Assembly (NCBI RefSeq): GCF_019969725.1
Contig: NZ_JAHXYW010000004.1
Location: 1-64,000 of the forward strand
Length of the DNA: 64,000 nucleotides
Source of the DNA: Neobacillus bataviensis
Lineage (GTDB): Bacteria; Bacillota; Bacilli; Bacillales_B; DSM-18226
Direction of reading: 5' to 3'
In this document: one piece after another, positions 45,313 through 53,753 of the stretch
How positions within the stretch are numbered: the first letter of the stretch is position 1
How the letters are laid out: every line of letters begins with the position of its first letter
Program-made: the position numbers and the translations under genes
Notes under the pieces: model-generated
Told to the model about the DNA's origin: nothing
What the model saw: only the letters and a program-made list of their open reading frames with translations
The model's database searches: none

Positions 45313-46296
45313 ATGAAAATAACTCCAACAGAACAGTTATTTACTTTATTCAATGAAACAGCTCTTATTCTGCAGGAAGAATTAGATTGTACCTACCTAG
45401 AAGCTCTGGCTGAAACAGGGGAGAATTTATTTCAAGGCGCTATTCTTCAGGAGGAACTAAGTGAATTAACCGTTAAAAGGTTGAAGAAGCAATATGAAGA
45501 AATTCATTTACAAAAGTTTTCGAATGAGGAAATCCGCAAAGCGTATCAGCTGGTTATTCTAAAAGGGATGAAGGAAAATGTTCAGCCCAATCATCAAATG
45601 ACCCCTGATACTGTTGGAATGCTTGTAGGCTATCTTGTTGATAGATTTTTAAAACAATCAAGCTTCCGATTGCTGGACCCGGCTGTTGGTACCGGAAATT
45701 TATTAACAACAGTTCTAAATCAGCTAAATAAAAATGTAGCCTCCATTGGTGTTGAGATTGACGATCTTTTAATTAAGCTTGCCTATGTCAATGCTAATTT
45801 ACAGGAACATCCAGTCCAGCTTTTTAATCAGGACAGCCTGGAGCCGTTATTCATTGATCCTGTTGAAGCCGTCATCGCGGACTTGCCTGTTGGATTTTAT
45901 CCAAATGATGTAAGAGCAGCAGATTATCAACTAAAAGCAAAGGAAGGCCATTCTTTTGCCCACCATTTATTTATTGAGCAAAGTGTCCGGCATACAAAGC
46001 CTGGAGGCTATTTATTCTTCATCATTCCAAATGGACTGTTTGAAAGTGAACAAGCTGCCCAGCTGCGGGAATATTTTAAAGATCAGGTTATCATCCAGGG
46101 ATTGCTTCAACTGCCGACAAGTATGTTTAAAAATAAAAATGCGGCAAAGAGCATCTTAATTTTGCAGAAAAAAGGAGAAGACGTTCAGCCGCCAAAGCAA
46201 GCGCTGCTTGTTGATCTGCCAAGTTTGTCATCTGCAGCGGAAATGGATAAAATTTTAATAAAAATGGAAAAATGGTTTCAAGAAAATAAAGGATAA
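45313..46296 (+). CDS. ytxK: class I SAM-dependent methyltransferase YtxK
   Basis: A 327-residue putative DNA or nucleic-acid-type adenine methyltransferase of the N6-MTase fold. It has the SAM-binding LLDPAVGTGNLLTTVL (about 122-137), an acidic IGVEIDD turn, and a catalytic motif IV-like ADLPVGFYP instead of the usual NPPY/DPPY, so methyltransfer to adenine is doubtful. The target is unknown. ATG 45313 after GGGGAG is chosen over 45277. Next to ackA, as in B. subtilis. Confidence 0.9.
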   Translation: MKITPTEQLFTLFNETALILQEELDCTYLEALAETGENLFQGAILQEELSELTVKRLKKQYEEIHLQKFSNEEIRKAYQLVILKGMKENVQPNHQMTPDTVGMLVGYLVDRFLKQSSFRLLDPAVGTGNLLTTVLNQLNKNVASIGVEIDDLLIKLAYVNANLQEHPVQLFNQDSLEPLFIDPVEAVIADLPVGFYPNDVRAADYQLKAKEGHSFAHHLFIEQSVRHTKPGGYLFFIIPNGLFESEQAAQLREYFKDQVIIQGLLQLPTSMFKNKNAAKSILILQKKGEDVQPPKQALLVDLPSLSSAAEMDKILIKMEKWFQENKG

Positions 46297-46327
46297 AATC
46301 GGTAAAAACAGCCGGTTTTATCCTTTT
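46291..46327 (+). terminator. terminator of ytxK
   Basis: GGATAAAATCGG / CCGGTTTTATCC (46291-46302 and 46312-46323) with one G-T pair, then T5. The stem includes the stop codon. Confidence 0.88.
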
Positions 46328-46365
46328 TGATTATTCGATTAATTTGAATATAATTATATTTTTGC

Positions 46366-46379
46366 TGAAAACGTTCCCA
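46366..46379 (+). promoter_or_regulatory. cre site (CcpA operator) upstream of ackA
   Basis: TGAAAACGTTCCCA matches the cre consensus TGWAANCGNTNWCA at 13 of 14 positions. Its centre is about 55 bases upstream of the predicted ackA start point, the position at which CcpA activates ackA in B. subtilis. The regulator gene is at 4422 in this window. Confidence 0.78.
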
Positions 46380-46392
46380 GCTAAATTATTTC

Positions 46393-46421
46393 TTGAAATG
46401 TGAATTATACCGTGATTTAAT
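46393..46421 (+). promoter_or_regulatory. sigma-A promoter of ackA
   Basis: TTGAAA (46393-46398), 17-base spacer, TTTAAT (46416-46421), each 5 of 6 matches, directly downstream of the cre site. Confidence 0.65.
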
Positions 46422-46523
46422 GAGGAATTGAGAGAAAGAAACAAGGTCGGTTTGCACAAAATAAAGTTGTATTAATTTCGTATACTCCAACCGATGTTGT
46501 TATATAAAAGGAGCGTCAGCAAA

Positions 46524-47714
46524 ATGGCAAAAGTTATTGCAATTAATGCAGGAAGTTCGTCCTTAAAGTTTCAATTGTTTGAAATGCCAAGTGAAAATGT
46601 AATTACAAAGGGTCTTATTGAACGGATTGGTTTAAAAGATTCTATTTTTAATATCACAGTAAACGGTGAAAAAATACAAGAGACTAATGATATACCAGAT
46701 CATGAAGTGGCTGTAAAAATGCTTTTGGATAAACTAACTACCCTTGGTATTATTGCTTCACTTAATGAAATTGAAGGAATTGGCCACCGTGTCGTACATG
46801 GGGGAGAAGAATTTAATGATTCGGTCCTAATCACGGAGGAAGTCATGGAGAAAATTCAAGAATTATCGGATTTAGCGCCTTTGCATAATCCTGCAAATAT
46901 CACAGGAATCCAGGCATTCAAGCGTGTGCTTCCAGATGTTCCGGCTGTTGCGGTGTTTGATACAGCCTTCCATCAAACAATGCCAGAGAGTTCATTCCTT
47001 TATAGTCTTCCATATGAATACTACGAAAAATATGGAATACGAAAGTACGGTTTTCATGGAACGTCTCATAAATATGTATCCCAGCGTGCTGCAGAACTAT
47101 TAGGTCGTCCTGTAGAACAGCTTCGATTAATTTCTTGTCACCTTGGGAATGGGGCGAGTATCGCAGCGATTGAGGGCGGAAAGTCAATTGATACTTCCAT
47201 GGGCTTTACACCTCTTGCAGGCGTAACAATGGGAACTCGTTCCGGAAATATTGACCCTGCTCTTATTCCGTTTATTATGGAGAAAACCGGGCAATCGGTT
47301 GAAGAGGTACTTGATGTACTAAATAAAAAGAGTGGTATGTTAGGTGTAACAGGCTTCTCCAGCGATTTAAGGGATATTGAAATCCAGGCAAAGCAAGGAA
47401 ATAACCGGGCACAGCTTGCCCTGGATGTGTTTGCAAATCGCATTCATAAATATATCGGTTCATACGCTTCACGTATGTATGGAGTTGATGCGATAATTTT
47501 TACAGCAGGTATTGGCGAAAACAGTGATGTCATTAGAGAAAATGTCTTAAAAGGTCTTGAATTTATGGGTGTTTATTGGGACCCTGCTCTAAATAAAGTC
47601 AGAGGTGAGGAAGCTTTTATTAATTACCCTCACTCTCCGGTTAAGGTCATCATCATTCCAACAAATGAAGAAGTAATGATCGCAAGAGACGTTGTTCGTT
47701 TAGCGGCCATTTAA
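46524..47714 (+). CDS. ackA: acetate kinase
   Basis: Converts acetyl phosphate and ADP to acetate and ATP in overflow metabolism; the counterpart of acsA in this window. The 396-residue ASKHA-fold protein has [16 protein letters not shown] at the N-terminus, the [10 protein letters not shown] active-site region, [22 protein letters not shown] and ENSDVIREN. The ATG at 46524 after AAAGGAG is the family start; the in-frame 46494 start is inside the leader. Likely activated by CcpA via the cre site. Confidence 0.97.
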   Translation: MAKVIAINAGSSSLKFQLFEMPSENVITKGLIERIGLKDSIFNITVNGEKIQETNDIPDHEVAVKMLLDKLTTLGIIASLNEIEGIGHRVVHGGEEFNDSVLITEEVMEKIQELSDLAPLHNPANITGIQAFKRVLPDVPAVAVFDTAFHQTMPESSFLYSLPYEYYEKYGIRKYGFHGTSHKYVSQRAAELLGRPVEQLRLISCHLGNGASIAAIEGGKSIDTSMGFTPLAGVTMGTRSGNIDPALIPFIMEKTGQSVEEVLDVLNKKSGMLGVTGFSSDLRDIEIQAKQGNNRAQLALDVFANRIHKYIGSYASRMYGVDAIIFTAGIGENSDVIRENVLKGLEFMGVYWDPALNKVRGEEAFINYPHSPVKVIIIPTNEEVMIARDVVRLAAI

Positions 47715-47721
47715 TCATCAA

Positions 47722-47755
47722 AAAGGCAAAGGCAGGTAACTGCTTTTGCCTTTCT
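47722..47755 (+). terminator. terminator of ackA
   Basis: AAAGGCAAAGGCAG / CTGCTTTTGCCTTT (47722-47735 and 47740-47753) with one G-T pair, 4-base loop, T-rich tail. Confidence 0.9.
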
Positions 47756-47801
47756 TTGTGCTATACTGATGGTAAAAGATATAAAAAGGAGGAACCTAAA
47801 C

Positions 47802-48644
47802 ATGCCGCTGACTGACCGCGAGAGCAGAGTCTTGAATGATATTCGCGAATGGGAAAGGAAAATACTTAACTATGAAGCAAGCGATTTTCGTTTAACATAT
47901 GAAAAATATTTAGAACGTTCCTTTTCCTTACTGCCTGAGGATGTTCAAAGACAGTTTTTTTCGGTCATAGATAGCTGGTTGTTTTATTTACATGGAATTA
48001 TCCAGGGTTCCCAGCTTCAAATGGATGCGAAGAACAGAATTCTTTCTTCGGGGAGAACTTTTCGGAAGGATATCGAAAAAATAGAAGATTTAAAACAATT
48101 AGAGATTGATCAATTGCAATACATAGCTGACCAGCAAATAGCGAGGCACCGTTTGTATTCGTTTGTCCAAGGGGGATTTGCAGGTACTGGTGGCCCGCTC
48201 CTATTGGGAACCGATATTCCCGCAATAGCGGTTATTAATTTAAGAGCAGTTCAATTAATTGCGTGTGTCTATGGGTTTGAAGTGAATTCCCCATACGAAA
48301 TGATGTCATCACTCAAGGTTTTTCATACGGCTACATTGCCCCCGGGAATTCAAAAAGACGGGTGGTCCTCCTTGATGGAGGACATAGAAGCTAATGGTGA
48401 TCCTTATTTTTATGAAGGCAGGGAAGAAATCACCGATATCACCTGGCTGGAGCAGCCTGTCCAACAATTATTAAAAGCGATGGTGATTGCCTTGTTTAGG
48501 AAAAAACTGATTCAAGGGGTTCCACTAATCAGCATGGCCATTGGTGCTGGTGCAAATTATCAATTAACAAAAAATGTAACTGATTTGGCCCATAAATATT
48601 ATCAACTTCGCTATCTAATGGAAAAAGAGGAGTCTTTTGAATGA
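47802..48644 (+). CDS. EcsC-family protein
   Basis: A 280-residue protein of the EcsC family, named after the third gene of the ecs ABC-transporter operon, with unknown activity. Seen here: a helical N-terminal half, then FVQGGFAGTGGPLLLGTDIPAIAVINLRAVQLIA (about 131-165), the glycine-rich membrane-interacting core of the family, and a C-terminal VPLISMAIGAGANYQLT. No ecsAB genes are adjacent. ATG 47802 follows AAAGGAGG. The stop overlaps the moaB start (ATGA), so the two are coupled. Confidence 0.85.
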   Translation: MPLTDRESRVLNDIREWERKILNYEASDFRLTYEKYLERSFSLLPEDVQRQFFSVIDSWLFYLHGIIQGSQLQMDAKNRILSSGRTFRKDIEKIEDLKQLEIDQLQYIADQQIARHRLYSFVQGGFAGTGGPLLLGTDIPAIAVINLRAVQLIACVYGFEVNSPYEMMSSLKVFHTATLPPGIQKDGWSSLMEDIEANGDPYFYEGREEITDITWLEQPVQQLLKAMVIALFRKKLIQGVPLISMAIGAGANYQLTKNVTDLAHKYYQLRYLMEKEESFE

Positions 48645-49153
48645 GCACTAAGGAGCATAAACAAGAAGCGCCTAAAACGGTAAATTGTAAGGTCATCACG
48701 GTCAGCGATACGAGAGAGAAGGATACAGATAAAAGCGGAAAGCTAATGATTGACTTACTTGAACAAGCAGGGCATAAGGTTGTAGACTATGTGATTGTGA
48801 AAGACGAAACGGCGCCAATAGAAACGGAAATTCTCAAAGGCTGCAGGCGTGATGAGATCGATGTCATTTTAACGAATGGCGGAACTGGGATCGCGAAGCG
48901 CGATGTTACAATTGAAACGGTTCAAAATCTTTTGGATAAGGAAATTGTCGGCTTCGGTGAATTATTCCGAATGCTAAGTTATCAAGAGGATATTGGAGCC
49001 TCGGCCATCCTTTCAAGAGCGATTGCCGGTGTGGTCCAAAATAAAGCTGTATTCTCGACGCCAGGCTCAACCGGTGCTGTTAAGTTAGCAATGAATAAAT
49101 TAATCCTGCCTGAACTTGGCCATGTAGTGAGAGAAATAAAGAAAGATTTATAA
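48641..49153 (+). CDS. moaB: molybdopterin adenylyltransferase-like protein MoaB
   Basis: Molybdenum cofactor step of the MoaB/MogA family. The 170-residue protein has TVSDTREKDTDKSGKLM (about 21-37), VILTNGGTGIAKRDVTIE (about 76-93) and FSTPGSTGAVKLAMNKLI, the conserved phosphate- and pterin-binding loops. No other cofactor genes are nearby. Coupled to the EcsC gene by a four-base overlap, an unexplained pairing. Confidence 0.92.
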   Translation: MSTKEHKQEAPKTVNCKVITVSDTREKDTDKSGKLMIDLLEQAGHKVVDYVIVKDETAPIETEILKGCRRDEIDVILTNGGTGIAKRDVTIETVQNLLDKEIVGFGELFRMLSYQEDIGASAILSRAIAGVVQNKAVFSTPGSTGAVKLAMNKLILPELGHVVREIKKDL

Positions 49154-49160
49154 AATGAGA

Positions 49161-49189
49161 AAACTCCCTGTTTCGGGAGTTTTTTTAGT
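49161..49189. terminator. terminator between moaB and a converging small gene
   Basis: AAACTCCC / GGGAGTTT (49161-49168 and 49175-49182), 6-base loop, T7. Confidence 0.88.
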
Positions 49190-49499
49190 GATGGGATTTA
49201 GCAGATAAACTTTGGTTTGCACGGAACCATAACCATAAATCATTAATAATTGAGGCCAAATCTGCTATTTCCGTATTTAATTGACATGAACGCTTGAAGT
49301 CACTTTCATCGGAAAGCTGTGCTTGTTTATGATTGATATCGTTTTCGAGATCGGCAATCCGGTCAGGAATGGAGCCGCGGATTTGTTCCCAATTAAATAA
49401 AATGTCTTGCTGGGTTTCTTTACTATATTCGTCCCATTCATTTGTTAAATCAGGCAAGTAAATACCTAGACGTTCATCGAAAGAAAAATGCTCTTTCAT
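49185..49499 (-). CDS. conserved small soluble protein, function unknown
   Basis: A 104-residue acidic, probably all-helical protein without signal peptide or membrane segment. Notable residues are two tryptophan-rich stretches (LTNEWDEY near 21-28 and NDLWLWFRAN near 90-99) and a single cysteine. A clear GGAGG lies six bases before ATG 49499, which supports translation; an upstream in-frame start at 49544 has none. It looks like a Bacillus-conserved protein, but I do not recognise a function. Confidence 0.75.
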   Translation of the reverse strand: MKEHFSFDERLGIYLPDLTNEWDEYSKETQQDILFNWEQIRGSIPDRIADLENDINHKQAQLSDESDFKRSCQLNTEIADLASIINDLWLWFRANQSLSAKSHH

Positions 49500-49572
49500 T
49501 TTTTGCCTCCAAGCTTGAGTAGTTATATTAATTGTACTACACATCTAGTATTCATTCACGATAAAACTATTA

Positions 49573-49602
49573 AAAAAGCACGAAACCGGATTTGCTTCGT
49601 GC
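49573..49602 (-). terminator. terminator of the universal stress protein gene
   Basis: On the minus strand GCACGAA / TTCGTGC (arms 49596-49602 and 49578-49584) followed by T6. Confidence 0.85.
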
Positions 49603-49612
49603 CTTATCGTTA

Positions 49613-50062
49613 TTAACTTTCTTTTTCTGTACGGACAACAAGAACGTCACATGGAGCATACCGGGTAATATGTTCAGAGACACTTCCAATAAAGAACCTT
49701 TCGACAACATTCATTCCAGTCGCTCCACAAAGGATTAAATCAACCTTGTGCTTTCTAGCTAATTCTCTAGGGATTCTTACCTTAGGAGAGCCAAAATCAA
49801 TTTCATATTGAACTTCTGGTAAACCAGCATCCATTGCCTGTTGTTGATAGTTTTCAAGCATATCCTTGGCCAGCTTTTCTGCGTGATTACCAATGACAGT
49901 ATCGTAGGCTTCTACTAATGCAAATGATCTTGTGTCGATTACATGGACTAAAAGTAGTTTGGCATTATTTCTTTTGGCAATTTCAATTCCTTTTTTAAAT
50001 GCCCAATCAGCTTCCTTTGAACCATCAACTGCGACTAAAATATTTTGATATTTAAGTCCCAT
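49613..50062 (-). CDS. universal stress protein, UspA family
   Basis: A 149-residue Usp-fold protein, ATP-binding type. It begins with MGLKYQNILVAVDGSKEADWAFKKG and carries the nucleotide loop LILCGATGMNVVERFFIGSVSEHITRYA, the G-2x-G-9x-G(S/T) pattern typical of ATP-binding members. Several ATGs cluster at the start (50071, 50068, 50062); only 50062 is well spaced from GAGGAG. Confidence 0.9.
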   Translation of the reverse strand: MGLKYQNILVAVDGSKEADWAFKKGIEIAKRNNAKLLLVHVIDTRSFALVEAYDTVIGNHAEKLAKDMLENYQQQAMDAGLPEVQYEIDFGSPKVRIPRELARKHKVDLILCGATGMNVVERFFIGSVSEHITRYAPCDVLVVRTEKES

Positions 50063-50167
50063 GATCATCATCTCCTCACCCTTATTATACAAAATTTAAC
50101 AACGTATAACTGTTGCAATTTTTCGAACAATAATTAGGAATCTTACATTGAAAAGGAGAATTATTTG

Positions 50168-50326
50168 ATGGTTAATGGTGACCCTAATAAGCAGTTTTCA
50201 TTTGAGTTTGATGAACAAGGGGCAAATGAAGTTAGTGAGCAAATTTTTGATTCATACAATACGGGTTTTATAGATCAAGGAACTGCGCTTGCTGATAGTG
50301 ATGATTTTACGTCAGTTGAAGAATAA
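50168..50326 (+). CDS. small acidic protein, possible YozQ/DUF4025-like
   Basis: A 52-residue reading frame too short for usual ORF cut-offs: it begins MVNGDPNKQFSFEFDEQG, continues ANEVSEQIFDSYNTGFIDQG and ends TALADSDDFTSVEE. It has a good AAGGAG site ten bases upstream and its own terminator 16 bases downstream, so it is very likely a real gene. The NEVSEQIFDSYNxGxID pattern resembles the small DUF4025 (YozQ) proteins of Bacillus; this match is from memory and is tentative. Strongly acidic, no membrane segment. Confidence 0.7.
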   Translation: MVNGDPNKQFSFEFDEQGANEVSEQIFDSYNTGFIDQGTALADSDDFTSVEE

Positions 50327-50341
50327 GCACGAAAAAGAAAG

Positions 50342-50370
50342 AGACTGTCCTGAACTGGATAGTCTTTTTT
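50342..50370 (+). terminator. terminator of the small acidic protein gene
   Basis: AGACTGTCC / GGATAGTCT (50342-50350 and 50357-50365) with one G-T pair, T6. Confidence 0.88.
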
Positions 50371-50483
50371 GCTGGACAAATGTCTTGGGAATTTAGTATT
50401 AGAAGGGCATTTACCCAAGAATTTGGTTTAGCTGTTGCATATTCTTAAGTGTGCAATTTATTAATAAAATGAGGAGGAAAAAA

Positions 50484-50789
50484 ATGTATACAGGAATGCC
50501 CGTAGATGCGAATTACGATATGGTGAATCCAGGAGATCAGAGGATTCGTCCATTTGGCTTCGGATTTGGCCGTCCATTTGGCTTTGGCTTCGGTAGACCA
50601 TTTGGCTTCGGATTCGGCCGTCCATTTGGCTTTGGCTTTGGCTTTGGACCATGGGGATTTGGTTTACCATTTTTAGGTGGTTTAGCTGCTGGAGCGCTTT
50701 TAGCAGGCCCTTGGGGATACGGATATCCATACGGTTACGGATTCGGTTATCCATACGGCTACGGTTTCGGTTATCCATTCTGGTATTAA
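50484..50789 (+). CDS. Gly/Phe/Tyr-rich repeat protein
   Basis: A 101-residue low-complexity protein. Residues about 23-60 consist of a PFGFGFGR unit repeated four times; a short hydrophobic stretch (LPFLGGLAAGALLAGPWGY, about 61-79) follows; the end is a YGYGFGYP repeat. Composition is mostly Gly, Phe, Tyr and Pro. GAGGAGG lies before the ATG and a terminator follows, so the gene is real. Comparable GYG-rich proteins in Bacillus are often spore-coat or surface components, but no specific role is supported. Antisense frames here are shadows of the repeat. Confidence 0.75.
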   Translation: MYTGMPVDANYDMVNPGDQRIRPFGFGFGRPFGFGFGRPFGFGFGRPFGFGFGFGPWGFGLPFLGGLAAGALLAGPWGYGYPYGYGFGYPYGYGFGYPFWY

Positions 50790-50797
50790 GCAAATAT

Positions 50798-50829
50798 AAA
50801 AGCTTTGCCTTCCTGGCGAGGCTTTTGTT
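50798..50829 (+). terminator. terminator of the repeat-protein gene
   Basis: AAAAGCTTTGCC / GGCGAGGCTTTT (50798-50809 and 50815-50826) with two G-T pairs and a T-rich tail. Confidence 0.82.
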
Positions 50830-50859
50830 TCCTTTATCTTTCTTGATAACTGCTTGTTG

Positions 50860-50889
50860 TTACATCTTACTAATGAAAAGGGTTATAAT
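50860..50889 (+). promoter_or_regulatory. candidate promoter of ald
   Basis: TTACAT (50860-50865), 18-base spacer, TATAAT (50884-50889), about 52 bases before the ald ATG. Confidence 0.45.
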
Positions 50890-50941
50890 AAAATAGTATT
50901 GGTTTATTTTAGAATTGATAACATTATTTGGAGGTAAGCAC

Positions 50942-52060
50942 ATGCGGATTGGAGTACCTAAAGAAATAAAAAACAATGAAAACCGTGTAGCCATGACACC
51001 TGCAGGAGTCGTGAATCTTGTGAAATTTGGTCATGAAGTAATGATCGAAAAAGGCGCTGGACTCGGCTCTGGCTTTATAGATGATGATTATAGTTCCGCT
51101 GGTGCGAAATTGGTAGAAACAGCTGAAGAAGCATGGTCGATGGAAATGGTGATGAAGGTTAAAGAGCCGCTTCCAAGTGAATATAAATACTTTCGTGAAG
51201 GATTAATACTATTTACATATTTACATCTAGCACCTGAACCAGAATTGACGAAAGCGTTAATTGATAAGAAAGTCGTCGGAATTGCCTATGAAACGGTTCA
51301 GCTAGCAAACCGCAGCCTTCCGTTATTGACGCCGATGAGTGAAGTAGCAGGGAGAATGGCTGCCCAGATTGGTGCTCAATTTTTAGAAAAGGTATATGGC
51401 GGTAAGGGAATTCTTCTCTCTGGTGTTCCTGGTGTTCAGAGGGGAACAGTAACGATTATTGGCGGAGGAGTAGCTGGCACAAATGCCGCTAAAATGGCGA
51501 TTGGCTTAGGGGCCAAGGTAACGATTATTGATTTAAACCCTGACCGACTACGCCAACTAGATGATATTTTTGGATCAGACGTAACAACATTAATGTCTAA
51601 CCCTTATAATATTGCCGAAGCAGTAAAGGAATCTGATTTAGTTATTGGTGCGGTTCTCATCCCTGGGGCCAAGGCACCCAAGCTTGTAACACAGGATATG
51701 ATTAAATCAATGAAGCCAGGCAGTGTGGTCGTAGATATCGCCATTGACCAAGGAGGCATTTTTGAAACAACAGACCGAATTACGACGCATGATAATCCAA
51801 CCTATGAGAGACATGGAGTTGTCCATTATGCGGTGGCCAATATGCCTGGTGCGGTACCGAGAACCTCAACTATTGCCTTAACAAACGTAACTGTTCCATA
51901 TGCCGTAGAAATTGCCAATAAAGGCTATCAAAAGGCATGTCTAAATAATGAAGCATTGCTAAAAGGAATCAACACACTTGGTGGGTTTGTCACCTATGAG
52001 GCAGTCGCAGAGGCACACGGACTTGAATTCAAAGATACGAGATCATTGCTGGAAAAATAA
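50942..52060 (+). CDS. ald: alanine dehydrogenase
   Basis: NAD-dependent oxidative deamination of L-alanine to pyruvate and ammonia, used for growth on alanine and during sporulation. The 372-residue protein has [20 protein letters not shown] (substrate lysine and arginine), [16 protein letters not shown], and the NAD-binding [22 protein letters not shown] (split by about residue 172-193). ATG 50942 after GGAGG is preferred over the in-frame 50915. Followed by a repeat-rich gap. Confidence 0.97.
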   Translation: MRIGVPKEIKNNENRVAMTPAGVVNLVKFGHEVMIEKGAGLGSGFIDDDYSSAGAKLVETAEEAWSMEMVMKVKEPLPSEYKYFREGLILFTYLHLAPEPELTKALIDKKVVGIAYETVQLANRSLPLLTPMSEVAGRMAAQIGAQFLEKVYGGKGILLSGVPGVQRGTVTIIGGGVAGTNAAKMAIGLGAKVTIIDLNPDRLRQLDDIFGSDVTTLMSNPYNIAEAVKESDLVIGAVLIPGAKAPKLVTQDMIKSMKPGSVVVDIAIDQGGIFETTDRITTHDNPTYERHGVVHYAVANMPGAVPRTSTIALTNVTVPYAVEIANKGYQKACLNNEALLKGINTLGGFVTYEAVAEAHGLEFKDTRSLLEK

Positions 52061-52076
52061 ATATTTAACATGGATC

Positions 52077-52327
52077 CATGAGGACAGCTTTAGTAGTTTG
52101 CGAACTAGTTCTGTTCTCATGGAGCTTTTATGAGGAAAGATTCCGTGGTTTTCGAGCTAGTTTTGTCCGCATGGGGATTCCATGAGGCCAGGTCTGGTGG
52201 TTTTTGGATTGATTTTGTCCGCATAGGGCTTCCATGTAGACAGTTTCATAGGTTTTCGAGCTAGCTTTGTCCGCATGAACCTTCCATGAGGACAGTTTCA
52301 TAGGTAACGTACAAAAATTGTCCTCAT
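52077..52327. repeat. tandem repeat, 52-bp period, four full copies and one partial
   Basis: Copies start at 52077, 52129, 52181, 52233 and 52285, each exactly 52 bases after the last. Each full unit opens with ATGAGGACAG or a close variant and contains TTTTCGAGCTAGTTTTGTCC then GCAT, so ATGAGGACA can pair with TGTCCGCAT inside the unit. The last copy diverges after about 20 bases. No coding frame spans the array. Confidence 0.85.
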
Positions 52328-52367
52328 CCTGCTATACATCTATTATTAACCAGTCAACAAAATAAGA

Positions 52368-52396
52368 AAAACCAGTTCCAAAATGGAACTGGTTTT
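52368..52396 (+). terminator. terminator downstream of the tandem repeat (ald unit)
   Basis: AAAACCAGTTCCA / TGGAACTGGTTTT (52368-52380 and 52384-52396), 3-base loop. Confidence 0.82.
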
Positions 52397-52447
52397 ATGT
52401 TTAGAACATATGTAGCCGCCTTTGCCGTATCTATATAAGAAAGTTTT

Positions 52448-52640
52448 AAACCACCACTCCTCAAAGTGGGTGTTTTCAGAAGCTTTTCTGCATGTCCTCC
52501 ATGTCTTATAGACAGAGGCTTGTCATTCCGGCTTCGATGTTTAAACTCCCTATTACAGCTTATAAGGTTAAAACTTTATTATTATTACGTACAACGCAGC
52601 TTGTATTTGTATAATACACCATTTAACCGTACAATTCAAT
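52448..52640 (-). ncRNA. structured segment resembling the 3' end / omega-RNA of an IS605-IS1341 (TnpB) element
   Basis: Read on the minus strand, this stretch contains a GAAGCC block, a TGTCTATAAGACA hairpin (52502-52514), CAGAAAAGCTTCTG (52477-52490) and a final hairpin AAACACCCAC / GTGGTGGTTT (52466-52475 with 52448-52457) ending in GGTTTAAAAC. This order resembles the right ends of TnpB-encoding elements, where the RNA guide scaffold lies. No tnpB or tnpA is present, so it would be a remnant or solo copy. The resemblance is from memory of such ends. Confidence 0.35.
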
Positions 52641-52655
52641 GTAAAACAAATCCAA

Positions 52656-53753
52656 TTACTTAATAATCTGAAGCTCTTTCGGGAATTTCGTTAAAACTTT
52701 AGCGCCATCTGCTCCAATAAACAAATCATCTTCAATCCGGACACCGGCAACATTTGGAACATATATCCCAGGTTCAATGGTATAAACCATGCCCTCTTCA
52801 ATAATTAGCTGATTGGTCTCCGTTAATGACGGATATTCATGAACGCTGATTCCAAGTCCATGTCCCAAGCGGTGTGGAAAATACTCGCCATAACCCGCAT
52901 CCGCAATAATCCTGCGTGCCGTTAAATCGACTTCAGCAGCCGACACTCCAGGCTTACTTGCCTCAACCGCAGCAAGCTGTGCTTTTAACACGGTATCATA
53001 AATTTCTTTTTGCTTATCGTTTATATCACCAAATGCAACCGTTCTAGTTATATCTGAACAATAGCGATCCACGACGACACCTAAATCAAATAAAACTAAA
53101 TCCCCTTTTTGGATTTTCGTTGTCCCAGGATTGCCGTGAGGGGAAGCTGCATTTGCACCTGTCAAAACCATGGTCGCAAAGGACATTTCAGTCACGCCCT
53201 TTTGCTTAAGAGCATACTCAACCGCATTTAGAACTTCCAGCTCTGTCCGGCCCTCTTTAATTTCACTTACACCGACTTCAATGGCATAATCCGCTAAGGC
53301 ACACGCTTCTTCGATAATCTTTAATTCCTTAGCATCTTTGACCATTCGAAGAATTCTTAATTTTTCTTCCGCAGAAACATATGCTGCACGAGGGAATAGT
53401 CTTGAAAGATGTTCATATCGCTCTACATTCATATGCTCTTTTTCAATTGCAACCTTTGCAACAGCATTAATCCGCTTATTGATTGCATTTAACACCATGT
53501 CCCACGGATTTTCGATATCGCTGAAGCCAATGATTTCATGATCCCAGCCGGAGCGTCTTGCATCATGAACTTCCATAGCAGGACAGACAAGAAACGGCTC
53601 CTGCTCTTGAAAAACAACAAGCGCGAGCAAGCGTTCATGCGGGTTAGTATAATAACCGCTTAAATAAAATACGTTTTCAGAAGAGGTTAGGAAGCTAACT
53701 TCAATATCATTTTCCTTCATCCATGTCTGAAGCTTTTCTAAACGTTGATTCAT
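52656..53753 (-). CDS. Xaa-Pro peptidase, M24 family
   Basis: Metallopeptidase that removes residues before proline. The 365-residue protein has a creatinase-like N-terminal domain (LTSSENVFYLSGYYTNPHERL) and a pita-bread catalytic domain with VLFDLGVVVDRYCSDITRT (metal-ligand aspartates), HRLGHGLGISVHEYP (histidine) and YTIEPGIYVP / GVRIEDDLFIG (glutamates). ATG 53753 follows GGGGGG at nine bases; an in-frame start at 53786 has no site. Confidence 0.92.
   Translation of the reverse strand: MNQRLEKLQTWMKENDIEVSFLTSSENVFYLSGYYTNPHERLLALVVFQEQEPFLVCPAMEVHDARRSGWDHEIIGFSDIENPWDMVLNAINKRINAVAKVAIEKEHMNVERYEHLSRLFPRAAYVSAEEKLRILRMVKDAKELKIIEEACALADYAIEVGVSEIKEGRTELEVLNAVEYALKQKGVTEMSFATMVLTGANAASPHGNPGTTKIQKGDLVLFDLGVVVDRYCSDITRTVAFGDINDKQKEIYDTVLKAQLAAVEASKPGVSAAEVDLTARRIIADAGYGEYFPHRLGHGLGISVHEYPSLTETNQLIIEEGMVYTIEPGIYVPNVAGVRIEDDLFIGADGAKVLTKFPKELQIIK

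Noticed and set aside
50461..50793. 110-residue antisense frame over the Gly/Phe repeat gene
   Set aside because: A shadow of the DNA repeat (QSQSQMDGRIRSQM pattern) with no site; the sense frame has a strong ribosome binding site and terminator.
52077..52327. CRISPR array
   Set aside because: Units are contiguous 52-bp tandem repeats without unique spacers, and no cas genes are present.
52466..52663. 65-residue reading frame on the plus strand downstream of ald
   Set aside because: No ribosome binding site, odd composition, and it overlaps the hairpins of the proposed element remnant; not a convincing protein.
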